A DNA stretch of 41,088 nt from Oscillospiraceae bacterium (GTDB lineage: Bacteria; Bacillota; Clostridia; Oscillospirales; Ruminococcaceae). Positions 9,279 to 17,667 of this stretch are shown here, piece after piece (the stretch's first letter is position 1; the number at the start of each line of letters is the position of its first letter). The translations under genes were made by a program, and so were the position numbers. The DNA is taken from assembly GCA_900768245.1 (NCBI GenBank), contig CAAGCE010000250.1, positions 1-41,088 of the forward strand, written 5' to 3'. The notes under the pieces were generated by a model. That model was given only the letters and a program-made list of their open reading frames with translations, searched no databases and was not told the DNA's origin.

Positions 9279-9311
9279 CGACACAGCATTTTCATACTGC
9301 ATCGGTTCTGT
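9272..9311 (-). terminator. metK terminator
   Basis: An imperfect hairpin with CCGA/TCGG and CAG/CTG pairings, followed on the minus strand by TTTTTTATTTTT, which is also the tail of the adjacent family B repeat. Confidence 0.7.
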
Positions 9312-9317
9312 TCAGCT

Positions 9318-10496
9318 TTACTTTACTGCTGCTCTGAGGGCATCGACACGGTCGGTCTTTTCCCAAGCAACGCCAAGATCCTCACGTCCCATATGACCAT
9401 ATGCCGCAAGCTGTCTGTACTGCGGCTTTCTGAGGTCAAGATCCTTGATGATAGCTGCAGGACGGAGGTCGAACACCTTTGTTACCGCTTCCGCAAGCTT
9501 ATCCTCGGCAACCTTGCCTGTGCCGAATGTGTCAACAAGGACTGATACAGGCTCTGCAACGCCGATAGCGTATGCAAGCTCGATCTCGCACTTGTCTGCA
9601 AGTCCTGCCGCTACGATATTCTTTGCAACATAACGTGCTGCGTATGCTGCACTTCTGTCGACCTTTGTAGGGTCTTTGCCGCTGAATGCTCCGCCGCCGT
9701 GACGTGCATAGCCGCCGTAGGTATCAACGATGATCTTACGTCCTGTAAGACCGCTGTCGCCCTGAGGTCCGCCGATAACGAAACGTCCTGTCGGATTTAC
9801 GAAATATTTTGTATCAACGAGGAGGTTTTCAGGCACGATAGGCTTGATGACCTTTTCGATTATATCTTCTCTTATCTTGTCAAGTGAGACCTCTGCGGCG
9901 TGCTGTGTTGATACTACGACAGTGTCAACTCTTACAGGCTTGCCGTCGTCATATTCTACTGTTACCTGTGTTTTTCCGTCTGGACGGAGATATGGCAGAA
10001 CGCCTGTCTTTCTTACTTCCGTAAGTCTTTTTGCAAGCTTGTGTGCAAGTGAGATAGGGAGCGGCATAAGCTCCGGTGTTTCATTGCAGGCATAGCCGAA
10101 CATCATACCCTGATCGCCTGCGCCTGTCATAAAGTCGTCGGACTTTTCGCCTTCCTTATGTTCAAGTGCCTCATCAACGCCCATTGCAATATCGGAGGAC
10201 TGCTCATCGATGGACTGTATAACTGAGCAGGTATGACCGTCAAAGCCGTACTTTGCACGGTCGTAGCCGATGTCTATTACCACCTGACGAACTATTTTCG
10301 GAATGTCAACATAGCAGTTTGTTGTTATTTCACCCATACACATTACCATACCTGTTGTTGTGCAGGTCTCGCAGGCAACACGTCCGTTTGGGTCTTGTTT
10401 AAGAATTGCGTCAAGTACAGCATCGGAGATCTGGTCGCAGATCTTATCGGGATGTCCTTCTGTTACGGATTCAGACGTAAATAATTTTTTTACCAT
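9318..10496 (-). CDS. metK: S-adenosylmethionine synthetase
   Basis: Makes S-adenosylmethionine from methionine and ATP in the cytoplasm. The 392-residue length is typical. Family motifs are present: GHPDKICDQISDAVLD near the N-terminus, GAGDQGMMFGYA in the middle, and the glycine-rich GGGAFSGKDPTKVDRSAAY segment. The ATG has a clear TGGAGG site. It is a single gene with its own promoter, SAM-I riboswitch and terminator, so its product feeds back on its own transcription. Confidence 0.98.
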   Translation of the reverse strand: MVKKLFTSESVTEGHPDKICDQISDAVLDAILKQDPNGRVACETCTTTGMVMCMGEITTNCYVDIPKIVRQVVIDIGYDRAKYGFDGHTCSVIQSIDEQSSDIAMGVDEALEHKEGEKSDDFMTGAGDQGMMFGYACNETPELMPLPISLAHKLAKRLTEVRKTGVLPYLRPDGKTQVTVEYDDGKPVRVDTVVVSTQHAAEVSLDKIREDIIEKVIKPIVPENLLVDTKYFVNPTGRFVIGGPQGDSGLTGRKIIVDTYGGYARHGGGAFSGKDPTKVDRSAAYAARYVAKNIVAAGLADKCEIELAYAIGVAEPVSVLVDTFGTGKVAEDKLAEAVTKVFDLRPAAIIKDLDLRKPQYRQLAAYGHMGREDLGVAWEKTDRVDALRAAVK

Positions 10497-10540
10497 TTTT
10501 ATACCTCCATTTTATTCTGACAAGAACGTTTTATTCTGAT

Positions 10541-10580
10541 AAAAACGCAAAAACGCTTGAAAGAAAAGCCTTTCAAGCGC
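10541..10580 (-). terminator. Riboswitch-controlled terminator in the metK leader
   Basis: The minus strand shows CGCTTGAAAG and CTTTCAAGCG pairing around a short loop, followed by TTTTTGCGTTTTT. It lies directly after the SAM-I aptamer and before the metK ribosome site, as expected for a transcriptional OFF switch. Confidence 0.85.
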
Positions 10581-10600
10581 ACGAATTTCATACAAAATTC

Positions 10601-10706
10601 CTCATCTCTCGGATTTTCACCGCAGGATTTAGCACCTTCTCCACCTATAACGGCAGTCAGGTTGCCGGGCTTCACAGAACCAGTTTCTCCACCACTCTTG
10701 ATAAGG
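10601..10706 (-). ncRNA. SAM-I riboswitch (S-box) aptamer
   Basis: On the minus strand the conserved order is CTTATCAAGAG, GGTGGAG, GAACTGG, GAAGCCCGGCAACC, GGTGCTAAATCC and GAGAGATGAG, the closing strand of P1. Position, order and downstream terminator all fit the S-box class that senses S-adenosylmethionine. Confidence 0.97.
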
Positions 10707-10723
10707 CTATTCAATTTGATTTT

Positions 10724-10752
10724 ATTATAACATCATCTTTTACATATGTCAA
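10724..10752 (-). promoter_or_regulatory. Predicted sigma-A promoter of the metK leader
   Basis: Perfect consensus on the minus strand: TTGACA (10752-10747), 17 bases, TATAAT (10729-10724), some 20 bases before the aptamer. Confidence 0.9.
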
Positions 10753-10771
10753 CAGTAAAATTATGCTTTTG

Positions 10772-11935
10772 TCATTTTTTCTTGTTTTTGCGTATATGGT
10801 CAAGAATAATATAGTAAAATGGTATAGTTATAAACAGCGGGGTCATATAAAGCCATACCGACGGACGCATAAACAGACAGCCTGCCGTGCAGTAAAACCA
10901 GAGCACTAAAGCAGGATAGCAGAATACCAGCGGATTGCGCTTCTTTACCGCTTCAACTCCCGTATAGTAAAGCGGTATAAGCAGGAATATCGTCCAGAAC
11001 ACACGCCAGCCGCCCGTAAAAATGCCGAAAAGCAGGAATAGAAAGGTCACAGCAATGGGCAGTGCTCCGTCAAGAAACTGCTTGAACGCTTTGAGGAATG
11101 ATATATCGCCGTGCTGAAATCTGCGCATTGGGTTCACCCATATGTAATATATAGGCACAAGGAATGCAATGAGCCATGCAGGGTGCCAGAAGCCTATCGC
11201 TCCGAACATTAAAAAGAAGCAGCAGATTATAAGCGGAAAAAGCTTATCCATAAGCGTTGGGGGATATTTTTTCTTAGGCCCTTTCTGTGAAGCGGAAAAT
11301 TTCTGCTCTGTGTTTTTTCCGAATTCCTGTCCCTTTTTTTCTGTCCTTGCACCGAAATCCTCAAAATGCTTTTCAAAGCTTTCCTCGTATGCGCTTTCTA
11401 TATTCATACCGTTTTTCATTTTTTCATTTGCGTCATTGAATGCATTTGCAGCAGTCCTGAAAGCGTCCTTTATGACATTTGCTGTAAAGCCTGCAACGGT
11501 ATCGCTTTTTTCTGCCGTTTCGGAGCTGTTTGCGTCTACCGAAGCTCCCTGCTGCGGCTTTTTATCATCATCGGTTTGTGTGAATGATATTCCGGGTGCG
11601 CCCTGCGGCACGGAATTGTTTTCGCTCTGACGTCCGTCAGGGTAGATCTCACCGTCATCGGCATTTTTATCCGCACCGTAAATGTAGTCCTCCTTGCGAA
11701 GAGAGATACCCTCACTGTTGGGGAGCGGGTCGCTTTCGGTACGCAGCAGCTCATCGAGCGTTACACCGTAAAGCTTTGCAAGAAGAATAAGATTATCTGT
11801 ATCGGGAGAGGCTTCCGCTCTTTCCCATTTTGATACTGCCTGTCTTGAAATGCCTATTTTTTCGGCAAGCTCCTCCTGTGAAAGATTGTTTTTCTTTCGG
11901 AGCATTTGCAGGCGGTTAGCTGTTTCAACGTTCAT
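10772..11935 (-). CDS. XRE-family helix-turn-helix protein with a membrane C-terminus
   Basis: A 387-residue protein with an N-terminal XRE/Cro helix-turn-helix (about 6-62: LRKKNNLSQEELAEKIGISR, then QAVSKWER), a polar acidic linker of about 150 residues, and five or six hydrophobic segments in the last 150 residues. It is probably a membrane-anchored transcription factor; the signal it senses is unknown. The ATG at 11935 is chosen because AGAGGTG lies seven bases upstream and the HTH begins right after; the frame open to 11986 adds a tail without a ribosome site. It stands alone, divergent from the antiporter operon. Targets cannot be inferred. Confidence 0.8.
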   Translation of the reverse strand: MNVETANRLQMLRKKNNLSQEELAEKIGISRQAVSKWERAEASPDTDNLILLAKLYGVTLDELLRTESDPLPNSEGISLRKEDYIYGADKNADDGEIYPDGRQSENNSVPQGAPGISFTQTDDDKKPQQGASVDANSSETAEKSDTVAGFTANVIKDAFRTAANAFNDANEKMKNGMNIESAYEESFEKHFEDFGARTEKKGQEFGKNTEQKFSASQKGPKKKYPPTLMDKLFPLIICCFFLMFGAIGFWHPAWLIAFLVPIYYIWVNPMRRFQHGDISFLKAFKQFLDGALPIAVTFLFLLFGIFTGGWRVFWTIFLLIPLYYTGVEAVKKRNPLVFCYPALVLWFYCTAGCLFMRPSVWLYMTPLFITIPFYYIILDHIRKNKKK

Positions 11936-12172
11936 AATGACACCTCTTAAAAATTTTTCAGAAAAACCGATCCGTGTGTCAAGCAAGCAATACCAATGAC
12001 CAATAAAGCTTTAAGTCACCTCTAATTATTGATCCTCAGTATAAAAACAGAACGGTTTGTTCATCATCGTATGTTATTTCCGATGTTGTTTTCAGTATAT
12101 CACAGCAGTCCGAAACATTCAACATATCAGAGTTTACATTTTGAAAAAAATACTGTTTATTTATGAAAAACA

Positions 12173-12218
12173 CTCCGCAACCTTTGGTTGCATACACGCA
12201 GCTGCGTCGTTTGCGGAG
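12173..12218. other. Hairpin in the XRE-antiporter intergenic region
   Basis: CTCCGCAA (12173-12180) and TTGCGGAG (12211-12218) pair around an inner palindrome ACGCAGCTGCGT. Followed by TTTTGC on the plus strand it is terminator-like, but no gene ends here. Further along, GTCCAAAAATAAAAAAAAC (12267-12285) resembles the tail of family B repeats, so this gap may hold a decayed repeat. Confidence 0.4.
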
Positions 12219-12298
12219 TTTTGCAAAATGAAATTTTCCCCACATTTTTTACAAAGTTCCGTCAGGTCCAAAAATAAAAAAAACAAAAACAAAGCAAA

Positions 12299-12324
12299 GT
12301 TAAGATGTGTTAAGCTTTGTTAAG
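12299..12324 (+). promoter_or_regulatory. Three GTTAAG direct repeats spaced 10 bp: candidate response-regulator box
   Basis: GTTAAG starts at 12299, 12309 and 12319, exactly one helical turn apart, ending 15 bases upstream of the -35 box of the operon that encodes an OmpR/KdpE-type regulator. Regulators of this family bind tandem direct repeats of about 10-11 bp. Confidence 0.6.
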
Positions 12325-12339
12325 ATTTTATCACAATAA

Positions 12340-12368
12340 TTGCAAAAAGTCCGGAAATATGATATTAT
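12340..12368 (+). promoter_or_regulatory. Predicted promoter of the antiporter-kinase-regulator operon
   Basis: TTGCAA (12340-12345), 17 bases, TATTAT (12363-12368), about 77 bases before the first start codon. Confidence 0.7.
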
Positions 12369-12445
12369 ATCACTATTAAAACATATTTCGATAAAAATAC
12401 ATAAAACACTTTTCGTGATTTTTCGACCGTGAAAGGATTGGTTTT

Positions 12446-14047
12446 TTGAATCAGATACTGATAATGACAGCTATTGTAATTCTGCTGTGCGTTTTCCTCA
12501 ACAGAATTTCAAACAAGCTGGGCATACCCGTTCTCCTTGCCTTTATCCTGCTTGGCATGGTATTCGGCTCGGACGGACTTATCAAGATACCCTTTGACAA
12601 CTATGAATTTGTTGAAAAGATATGCTCCGCCGCCCTCATTTTTATTATGTTTTACGGCGGCTTCGGCACTAACTGGAACGAGGCTAAGCCTGTTGCGGCA
12701 AAGGCTATACTGCTTTCAACGCTGGGCGTTATCCTCACCGCAGGCTTTACAGGAGTGTTCTGTCACTTTGTCCTCGGCATAAAGTGGATAGAAAGCTTCC
12801 TTATCGGTGCGCTTTTGGGCTCGACTGACGCTGCCTCGGTCTTTTCCATTCTGCGTTCAAAAAGGCTCAACCTCCGCTACAATACGGCTTCGCTCCTTGA
12901 AGTTGAAAGCGGAAGCAACGACCCATGCGCTTATATGATGACTGCCGTTTTACTTGCTGTTATGCAGGGCACGGCTTCGGGCGGAAAGCTTGCATATATG
13001 ATATTCGCACAGATAGTATACGGACTTATCGCAGGTGCGGTCATAGCCTTTTTTGCAATTATCGCTCTGAAAAAGTTCAGGTTCACTACCGCAGGCTTTG
13101 ATACGGTCTTTGTTGTGGCTGTTGCAGTGCTTGCATATGCATTGCCGTCGGCTCTCGGCGGAAACGGCTACCTCAGTACATATATCGTGGGCATCGTCCT
13201 CGGAAACGCCAATATAAAAAACAAAAAGACCCTTGTACCGTTTTTTGACGGCATAAACGGTCTTATGCAGATGCTTATCTTCTTCCTTCTGGGACTGCTT
13301 TCATTCCCGTCAAAGCTGCTGCCTGTTGTTGTTCCGTCGCTGCTCATTGCGGTATTTATGACATTTGTTTCACGTCCGCTGGCTGTTTTTTCGATACTCA
13401 CACCCTTTAAGAGCAAGATCTCACAGCAGCTTGTTGTTTCATGGTGCGGTCTGAGAGGTGCTGCGTCCATCGTTTTTGCGGTCATGGCTATGATGACGGT
13501 AAACACGGAAAATGACGTTTTCCATATTGTTTTCTGCGTTGTACTTTTCTCCATACTTCTCCAAGGCTCGCTGCTGCCCCTTGTGGCTAAAAAGCTCAAT
13601 ATGATAGACAACTCCTCAGACGTCATGAAAACCTTTAACGACTACTGCGACGAAGAGCCTGTTCAGTTCATCAAATTCAAAATAGCAGAAACACATAAGT
13701 GGTGCGGAAAATCAGTAAAGGATATTCTCCTGCCGCCGGATACGATACTTGTACTCCTCATAAGAGGCGATGAGCATATCGTACCCAACGGAAAAACAAA
13801 GCTTCTCAAAGACGATATTTTCATTCTCTGCGCAAAGTCAACGGGCAACATAAAGGGCGTTCAGCTTACCGAAAAGCACGTAACCGCAGGTGATAAGTAC
13901 ATTGGCACTGCCCTTTCCGACATCAAGGACAACGATATGCTCATAATCATGATAAAGCGCAAGGGAAAGGTCATTATCCCCCAGGGAAACACTCAGATAA
14001 AAAAAGACGATATTCTTGTGCTTAACCACAGAACTGTTGAGGAATAA
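12446..14047 (+). CDS. Cation/proton antiporter (CPA1, NhaP2/CvrA-like) with RCK_C domains
   Basis: A 533-residue membrane antiporter predicted to exchange K+ or Na+ for protons. Residues 1 to about 390 hold a dozen hydrophobic helices, including the family-typical GLRGAASIVFA. The C-terminus has two TrkA-C/RCK_C-like units, one around KWCGKSVKDILLPPD with LLKDDIFILCA and a second around YIGTALSDIKDND with IKKDDILVLNH, suggesting regulation by nucleotide or ion binding. The start is TTG at 12446, preceded by GAAAGGA. The next gene starts three bases after its stop, so it is co-transcribed with the kinase and regulator, which probably control it. The exact ion is inference. Confidence 0.9.
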   Translation: MNQILIMTAIVILLCVFLNRISNKLGIPVLLAFILLGMVFGSDGLIKIPFDNYEFVEKICSAALIFIMFYGGFGTNWNEAKPVAAKAILLSTLGVILTAGFTGVFCHFVLGIKWIESFLIGALLGSTDAASVFSILRSKRLNLRYNTASLLEVESGSNDPCAYMMTAVLLAVMQGTASGGKLAYMIFAQIVYGLIAGAVIAFFAIIALKKFRFTTAGFDTVFVVAVAVLAYALPSALGGNGYLSTYIVGIVLGNANIKNKKTLVPFFDGINGLMQMLIFFLLGLLSFPSKLLPVVVPSLLIAVFMTFVSRPLAVFSILTPFKSKISQQLVVSWCGLRGAASIVFAVMAMMTVNTENDVFHIVFCVVLFSILLQGSLLPLVAKKLNMIDNSSDVMKTFNDYCDEEPVQFIKFKIAETHKWCGKSVKDILLPPDTILVLLIRGDEHIVPNGKTKLLKDDIFILCAKSTGNIKGVQLTEKHVTAGDKYIGTALSDIKDNDMLIIMIKRKGKVIIPQGNTQIKKDDILVLNHRTVEE

Positions 14048-14050
14048 GCT

Positions 14051-15130
14051 ATGCTTAGAAGGTCAAAAGCTGAAATTATAAAAGATACGGCTGTTACGAT
14101 AGGCGTACTTGCAGCGTCAACGGTATTATGCTTGCTTCTTAAAGCTGCCGACAATACATCTGCATATGCTTCCATGATATTCATTCTGTCCGTATTTCTT
14201 ATTTCAAGGCTTACAAACGGATATGCATACGGCATTGCTGCTTCGGCGGCAAGCGTTATAATCGTAAATTACATATTCACATTTCCTTATTTTGAACTGA
14301 ATTTCACCCTTTCGGGCTATCCGATCTACATTTTAAGTATGTTGACGGTTTCCATAATCACAAGCACAATGACCTCGCAGAACAAGCAGCAGGAAGAAGT
14401 CCGCATAGAATCCGAGCGTGAAAAAACACGAAGCAATCTCCTCAGAGCAATATCCCACGATCTGCGCACACCTCTTACCGCAATAAACGGTGTCTGCACG
14501 GTCATGATAGAAAACGACAGTATGATAGACGCAGATGAGCGCATAAAGCTGCTCAGCGAAATAAAGCACGATTCACAATGGCTCATAAGAATGGTGGAAA
14601 ACCTGCTGTCAGTAACACGCATTGACGGAAGCACCTCGGGCATTATGAAAAATGACGAAGCTGTGGAAGAGGTCATCGCCGATTCCGCAGCAAAATTCAA
14701 AAAGCAATTTCCCGACAGAAAGCTTACAGTAACTATCCCCGAAGAATTTGTTATGATACCGATGGACGTTATCCTTATCGGACAGGTGCTCACGAATCTG
14801 CTTGAAAATGCAGCTATCCACGCAGGCGAAAATGCGGAGATAAATCTTTCTGCAAAGGTAAAAAGCGACTGCGTTGAGTTTGCCGTATCTGATAACGGCT
14901 GCGGCATACCATCTGTTATGCTGCCGCATATTTTTGACGGCTACATAGGCAAGGACAGCAAAAACGACATCAGTTCAAAACGCAATATGGGCATAGGCTT
15001 ATCTGTCTGCAACACCATCATCAAAGCCCACGGCGGAACAATGTCAGCAGAAAACCTCAAAGGCGGCGGAGCTTGTTTTAAATTCACTCTGCCTGCCGAA
15101 GATGAACGGAAGGAGGACAAAAATGGCTAA
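14051..15130 (+). CDS. KdpD-like membrane sensor histidine kinase
   Basis: A 359-residue kinase. Residues 10-110 are a membrane block resembling the four-helix DUF4118 region of KdpD. A HisKA domain follows with phospho-acceptor H136 in ISHDLRTPL, then an ATPase domain with NLLENAAIHA (N-box), SDNGCGIP (G1) and MGIGLSVCNTIIKAHGG (G2). It lacks the N-terminal KdpD and universal-stress-like domains of full-length KdpD and is not next to kdpABC; instead it sits between the antiporter and the response regulator. A role in K+ or osmotic homeostasis is inferred from that context. The stop overlaps the next gene by eight bases. Confidence 0.92.
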   Translation: MLRRSKAEIIKDTAVTIGVLAASTVLCLLLKAADNTSAYASMIFILSVFLISRLTNGYAYGIAASAASVIIVNYIFTFPYFELNFTLSGYPIYILSMLTVSIITSTMTSQNKQQEEVRIESEREKTRSNLLRAISHDLRTPLTAINGVCTVMIENDSMIDADERIKLLSEIKHDSQWLIRMVENLLSVTRIDGSTSGIMKNDEAVEEVIADSAAKFKKQFPDRKLTVTIPEEFVMIPMDVILIGQVLTNLLENAAIHAGENAEINLSAKVKSDCVEFAVSDNGCGIPSVMLPHIFDGYIGKDSKNDISSKRNMGIGLSVCNTIIKAHGGTMSAENLKGGGACFKFTLPAEDERKEDKNG

Positions 15131-15827
15131 CAATTACAGTATAGTTGTAGTCGAGGACGAAAAAGGCATCCGCAATGTAATGAAAATGGTTTTTGAAGCC
15201 AACGGATATAAGGTACACTGTGCAGAAAACGGCAGCGAGGCAATGATGAGCATAACTTCACAATGCCCCGACATTGTTATACTTGACCTTGGTCTGCCCG
15301 ATATGGACGGTGTTGATATAATAAGGAACGTCCGCCAGTGGTCAGATGTACCGATAATCGTTATTTCCGCACGTTCTCAGGAGCGTGACAAGGTGAATGC
15401 ACTTGAACTTGGCGCAGATGACTACATAACAAAGCCATTCGGCACATCAGAAATGCTTGCAAGGGTAAAGAATGCCATAAAACACGCTGTTTCGGTAAAA
15501 ATGCTGCCCAATCAAATGGCTCAGACCGATTTCACATTGGGGGAAATGACCGTAGACTTCAAGAAAAAGCGTGTGCTTATCGGCGGCAATGATATGCACC
15601 TCACACAGAATGAATATAAAATAGTTGCACTTCTTGCCCAGAACGCAGGAAAGATACTGACCTATGACTATATAATCAAACACATCTGGGGTCCGAACCT
15701 TCAGAGCGACAACCGTATCCTGCGTGTGAATATGGCGAATATTCGCCGCAAAATAGAAAAGGACACCGCAAATCCCGAGTATATCGCAACGGAAATAGGT
15801 GTCGGATACAGAATGAATACGGAGTGA
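15123..15827 (+). CDS. KdpE-like OmpR-family response regulator
   Basis: A 234-residue two-domain regulator: receiver domain (about 5-118) with VEDE acidic residues, phospho-acceptor D55 in VILDLGLPD and the conserved Lys in DYITKPF; winged-helix DNA-binding domain (about 135-230) with HLTQNEYKIVALLAQNAGK and VGYRM. The start at 15123 is preferred over a longer frame because AAGGAGG lies seven bases upstream. Paired with the kinase just before it. The GTTAAG triple repeat upstream of the operon is its most likely binding site, giving autoregulation. Confidence 0.94.
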   Translation: MANNYSIVVVEDEKGIRNVMKMVFEANGYKVHCAENGSEAMMSITSQCPDIVILDLGLPDMDGVDIIRNVRQWSDVPIIVISARSQERDKVNALELGADDYITKPFGTSEMLARVKNAIKHAVSVKMLPNQMAQTDFTLGEMTVDFKKKRVLIGGNDMHLTQNEYKIVALLAQNAGKILTYDYIIKHIWGPNLQSDNRILRVNMANIRRKIEKDTANPEYIATEIGVGYRMNTE

Positions 15828-15832
15828 CCGAA

Positions 15833-15951
15833 TTTCGTATAGCGGGATTCCATATCCGTTCATTATCTGTAAACCGCAGAATTATCCGCAATAAATTCTA
15901 TGCCAAACGGTTTATTGCAAGCGGTCGGATATGGGATCCGGCTATACGAAA
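15833..15951. repeat. 119-bp imperfect palindrome
   Basis: Outer arms TTTCGTATAGC (15833-15843) and GCTATACGAAA (15941-15951) are exact, extended by a further 17-base pairing with two mismatches. A nested pair GCAATAAA (15888-15895) and TTTATTGC (15911-15918) lies inside. It is separate from the terminator just beyond it and looks like a small palindromic insertion. Confidence 0.65.
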
Positions 15952-15965
15952 ACCATACATACGCC

Positions 15966-16000
15966 AAAGAGCCGCTGTGATTTTTTCACAGCGGCTCTTT
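15966..16000. terminator. Bidirectional terminator between the kdpE-like gene and thiI
   Basis: A perfect 15-bp stem, AAAGAGCCGCTGTGA and TCACAGCGGCTCTTT, with a five-base T loop between two convergent genes. Confidence 0.85.
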
Positions 16001-16012
16001 ATATTTCATAGC

Positions 16013-17197
16013 TTATAACGTATCGGCATATCTGATTATTTTCAGTTCGGTATTTTCCACTGACCACGCAATTAGGGGTTCAAAGTCAAAGCTGTTCTGT
16101 GCAGCCTCGACCTCCGCAAGTATAGGACGTGTTTTCGGGTGCTTAGGAGTGAAAACGGTGCAGCAGTCCTCATACGGCTCAATTGAGATGTCGAATGTGT
16201 CAATTTTTCTTGCGACCTCTATTATCTCGGTCTTGTCCATACCGATAACGGGACGGAACACAGGCATTCTGCAGGCTGCGTCCGTGCAGACGATAGCACC
16301 CATAGTCTGGCTTGCCACCTGTCCCACGCTTTCACCTGTGATAAGTGCCTGCATATTGTTCTTTTCGGCAATACGCTGGGCAATTTCCATCATAAGACGG
16401 CGCATAATAATTGTGAAAAGCTCTTCGGGGCAGTTGTCACGGAGCTTTTCCTGTATCTCTGTGAACGGTACGCAGTAGAACGCAATATCTCCGCACCAAG
16501 GTGTCAGCTTTTCGCAAAGACGTTCCACCTTCTGACGGGCACGGTCGGAGGTATAAGGCGGTGAAACATAGTGTATAGCCGCAAGCTTTATGCCTCGCTT
16601 TGCCATCATATATGCGGCAACAGGGCTGTCGATACCGCCTGAAAGGAGCAGCATTGCCTGACCCGATGTGCCGACGGGGATACCGCCTGCACCCTTGATA
16701 TTTCCTGCGTGAACATAAGCAGCGTCCTGTCTTATCTCAACGGTAACGGTAACGTCAGGGTCGTTTACATCAACAGAAACGTTCGGGAACGCATCAAGGA
16801 TACGTCCGCCAAGCTCGGCGCATATTTCGGGTGACTTCATAGGGAAGTTCTTGTCCGCACGTTTTGCATTCACCTTGAATGTTCTTGCATTTGACATAGC
16901 TTCTTCGATGTAAGGCATAGTCTGTGCGCATATTTCCTCGAAGTCCTTTTTGACTACCATAGCACGGCAGTAAGCCGCAATTCCGAAAATTTTTGAAACG
17001 CACTCCTCAACAGCGTCAAAGTCCACATCTTCATCAAGGGGACGTATAACGACCGTAGACTGTGAGCGTTCATAGGAAAATTTTCCAAACGGTTTAAGTC
17101 TGCGGCGGATATTTCTGACCATAGCGTCCTCAAAGCTGCGCTTGTTCAGACCCTTTATTGCAATTTCGCCCTCTTTAAGCAGAATAATTTCTTTCAT
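16013..17197 (-). CDS. thiI: tRNA 4-thiouridine synthetase ThiI
   Basis: Transfers sulfur to make 4-thiouridine at position 8 of tRNA and, in some bacteria, to the thiamine thiazole pathway. The 394-residue protein has an N-terminal ferredoxin-like/THUMP region (about 1-165) and an adenylating PP-loop domain with the SGGIDSP motif near residue 185. It lacks the C-terminal rhodanese domain of the E. coli enzyme, so it is the shorter Firmicute type, which usually works with a dedicated cysteine desulfurase; none is next to it here. It ends at the shared terminator at 15966-16000. Confidence 0.95.
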   Translation of the reverse strand: MKEIILLKEGEIAIKGLNKRSFEDAMVRNIRRRLKPFGKFSYERSQSTVVIRPLDEDVDFDAVEECVSKIFGIAAYCRAMVVKKDFEEICAQTMPYIEEAMSNARTFKVNAKRADKNFPMKSPEICAELGGRILDAFPNVSVDVNDPDVTVTVEIRQDAAYVHAGNIKGAGGIPVGTSGQAMLLLSGGIDSPVAAYMMAKRGIKLAAIHYVSPPYTSDRARQKVERLCEKLTPWCGDIAFYCVPFTEIQEKLRDNCPEELFTIIMRRLMMEIAQRIAEKNNMQALITGESVGQVASQTMGAIVCTDAACRMPVFRPVIGMDKTEIIEVARKIDTFDISIEPYEDCCTVFTPKHPKTRPILAEVEAAQNSFDFEPLIAWSVENTELKIIRYADTL

Positions 17198-17276
17198 TTT
17201 ATTCTATCCTTCCGTAAAAAATACATACAATGCTATTATACAATATTTTCGGGCAAAATCCAATAGTTTTCCGAGA

Positions 17277-17370
17277 TTTTTATTTTTTTTTGGGGGGGGC
17301 GGCGGTTTGAAGTTTGCTGTGAACTTAAAAATTGCGTCCGCCGCAGTCGTTCCTTTTGCTGTGAACCCTT
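17277..17370 (+). repeat. Family A palindromic repeat, copy 2 (left)
   Basis: T-rich start TATTTTTTTTT, then GGCGGCGG, 32 bases, and CCGCCGCAGTCG, ending near GCTGTGAACCC. It is inverted relative to the copy at 17492-17580. Confidence 0.75.
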
Positions 17371-17491
17371 TTGGCTGAACATTAATATCAATATTTACGC
17401 ACCTTATAAAATACCGGACTGCATTGATATTGGTCAAGGGCAAGTCCGTTATCTGCGGCATTAACCGCAATTCTTCGAAATACGTTATATA

Positions 17492-17580
17492 GGTTCACAG
17501 CAAAAGTGCCGACCGCGGCGGACGCAATTTTTAAGCTTACAGCAAAACATAAACCGCCGCCCCAAATAAAAAATAAAAAT
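17492..17580 (-). repeat. Family A palindromic repeat, copy 2 (right)
   Basis: GGTTCACAGC leads to CGACCGCGGCGG, 32 bases, CCGCCGCCCC and an A-rich tail, adjacent to the fba terminator. With the left copy it forms a composite of about 300 bp with about 120 bp between, which accounts for most of the thiI-fba gap. Open frames in this stretch are by-products of the repeat. Confidence 0.75.
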
Positions 17581-17601
17581 CAATATGTTTTCTGCATTAA
17601 C

Positions 17602-17637
17602 AAAACCGCCGCATCTCTTTCGGGATACGACGGTTTT
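17602..17637 (-). terminator. fba terminator
   Basis: AAAACCGTCG and CGGCGGTTTT pair (minus strand) with a loop of about 16 bases and a terminal T-run. Confidence 0.8.
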
Positions 17638-17667
17638 CACTGCTTTATAATTAAGCCAAGATTTTAA

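Noticed and set aside
12036..12245. 69-aa open frame on the minus strand
   Set aside because: There is no ribosome site and it crosses the intergenic hairpin; its composition does not look like a protein.
14051..15827. A kdpFABC-linked KdpDE system
   Set aside because: No Kdp ATPase genes are present, the kinase lacks the KdpD N-terminal domains, and the partner is an antiporter.
17204..17470. 88-aa open frame on the minus strand
   Set aside because: It runs through a family A repeat, has a proline run from a G-tract and no ribosome site.
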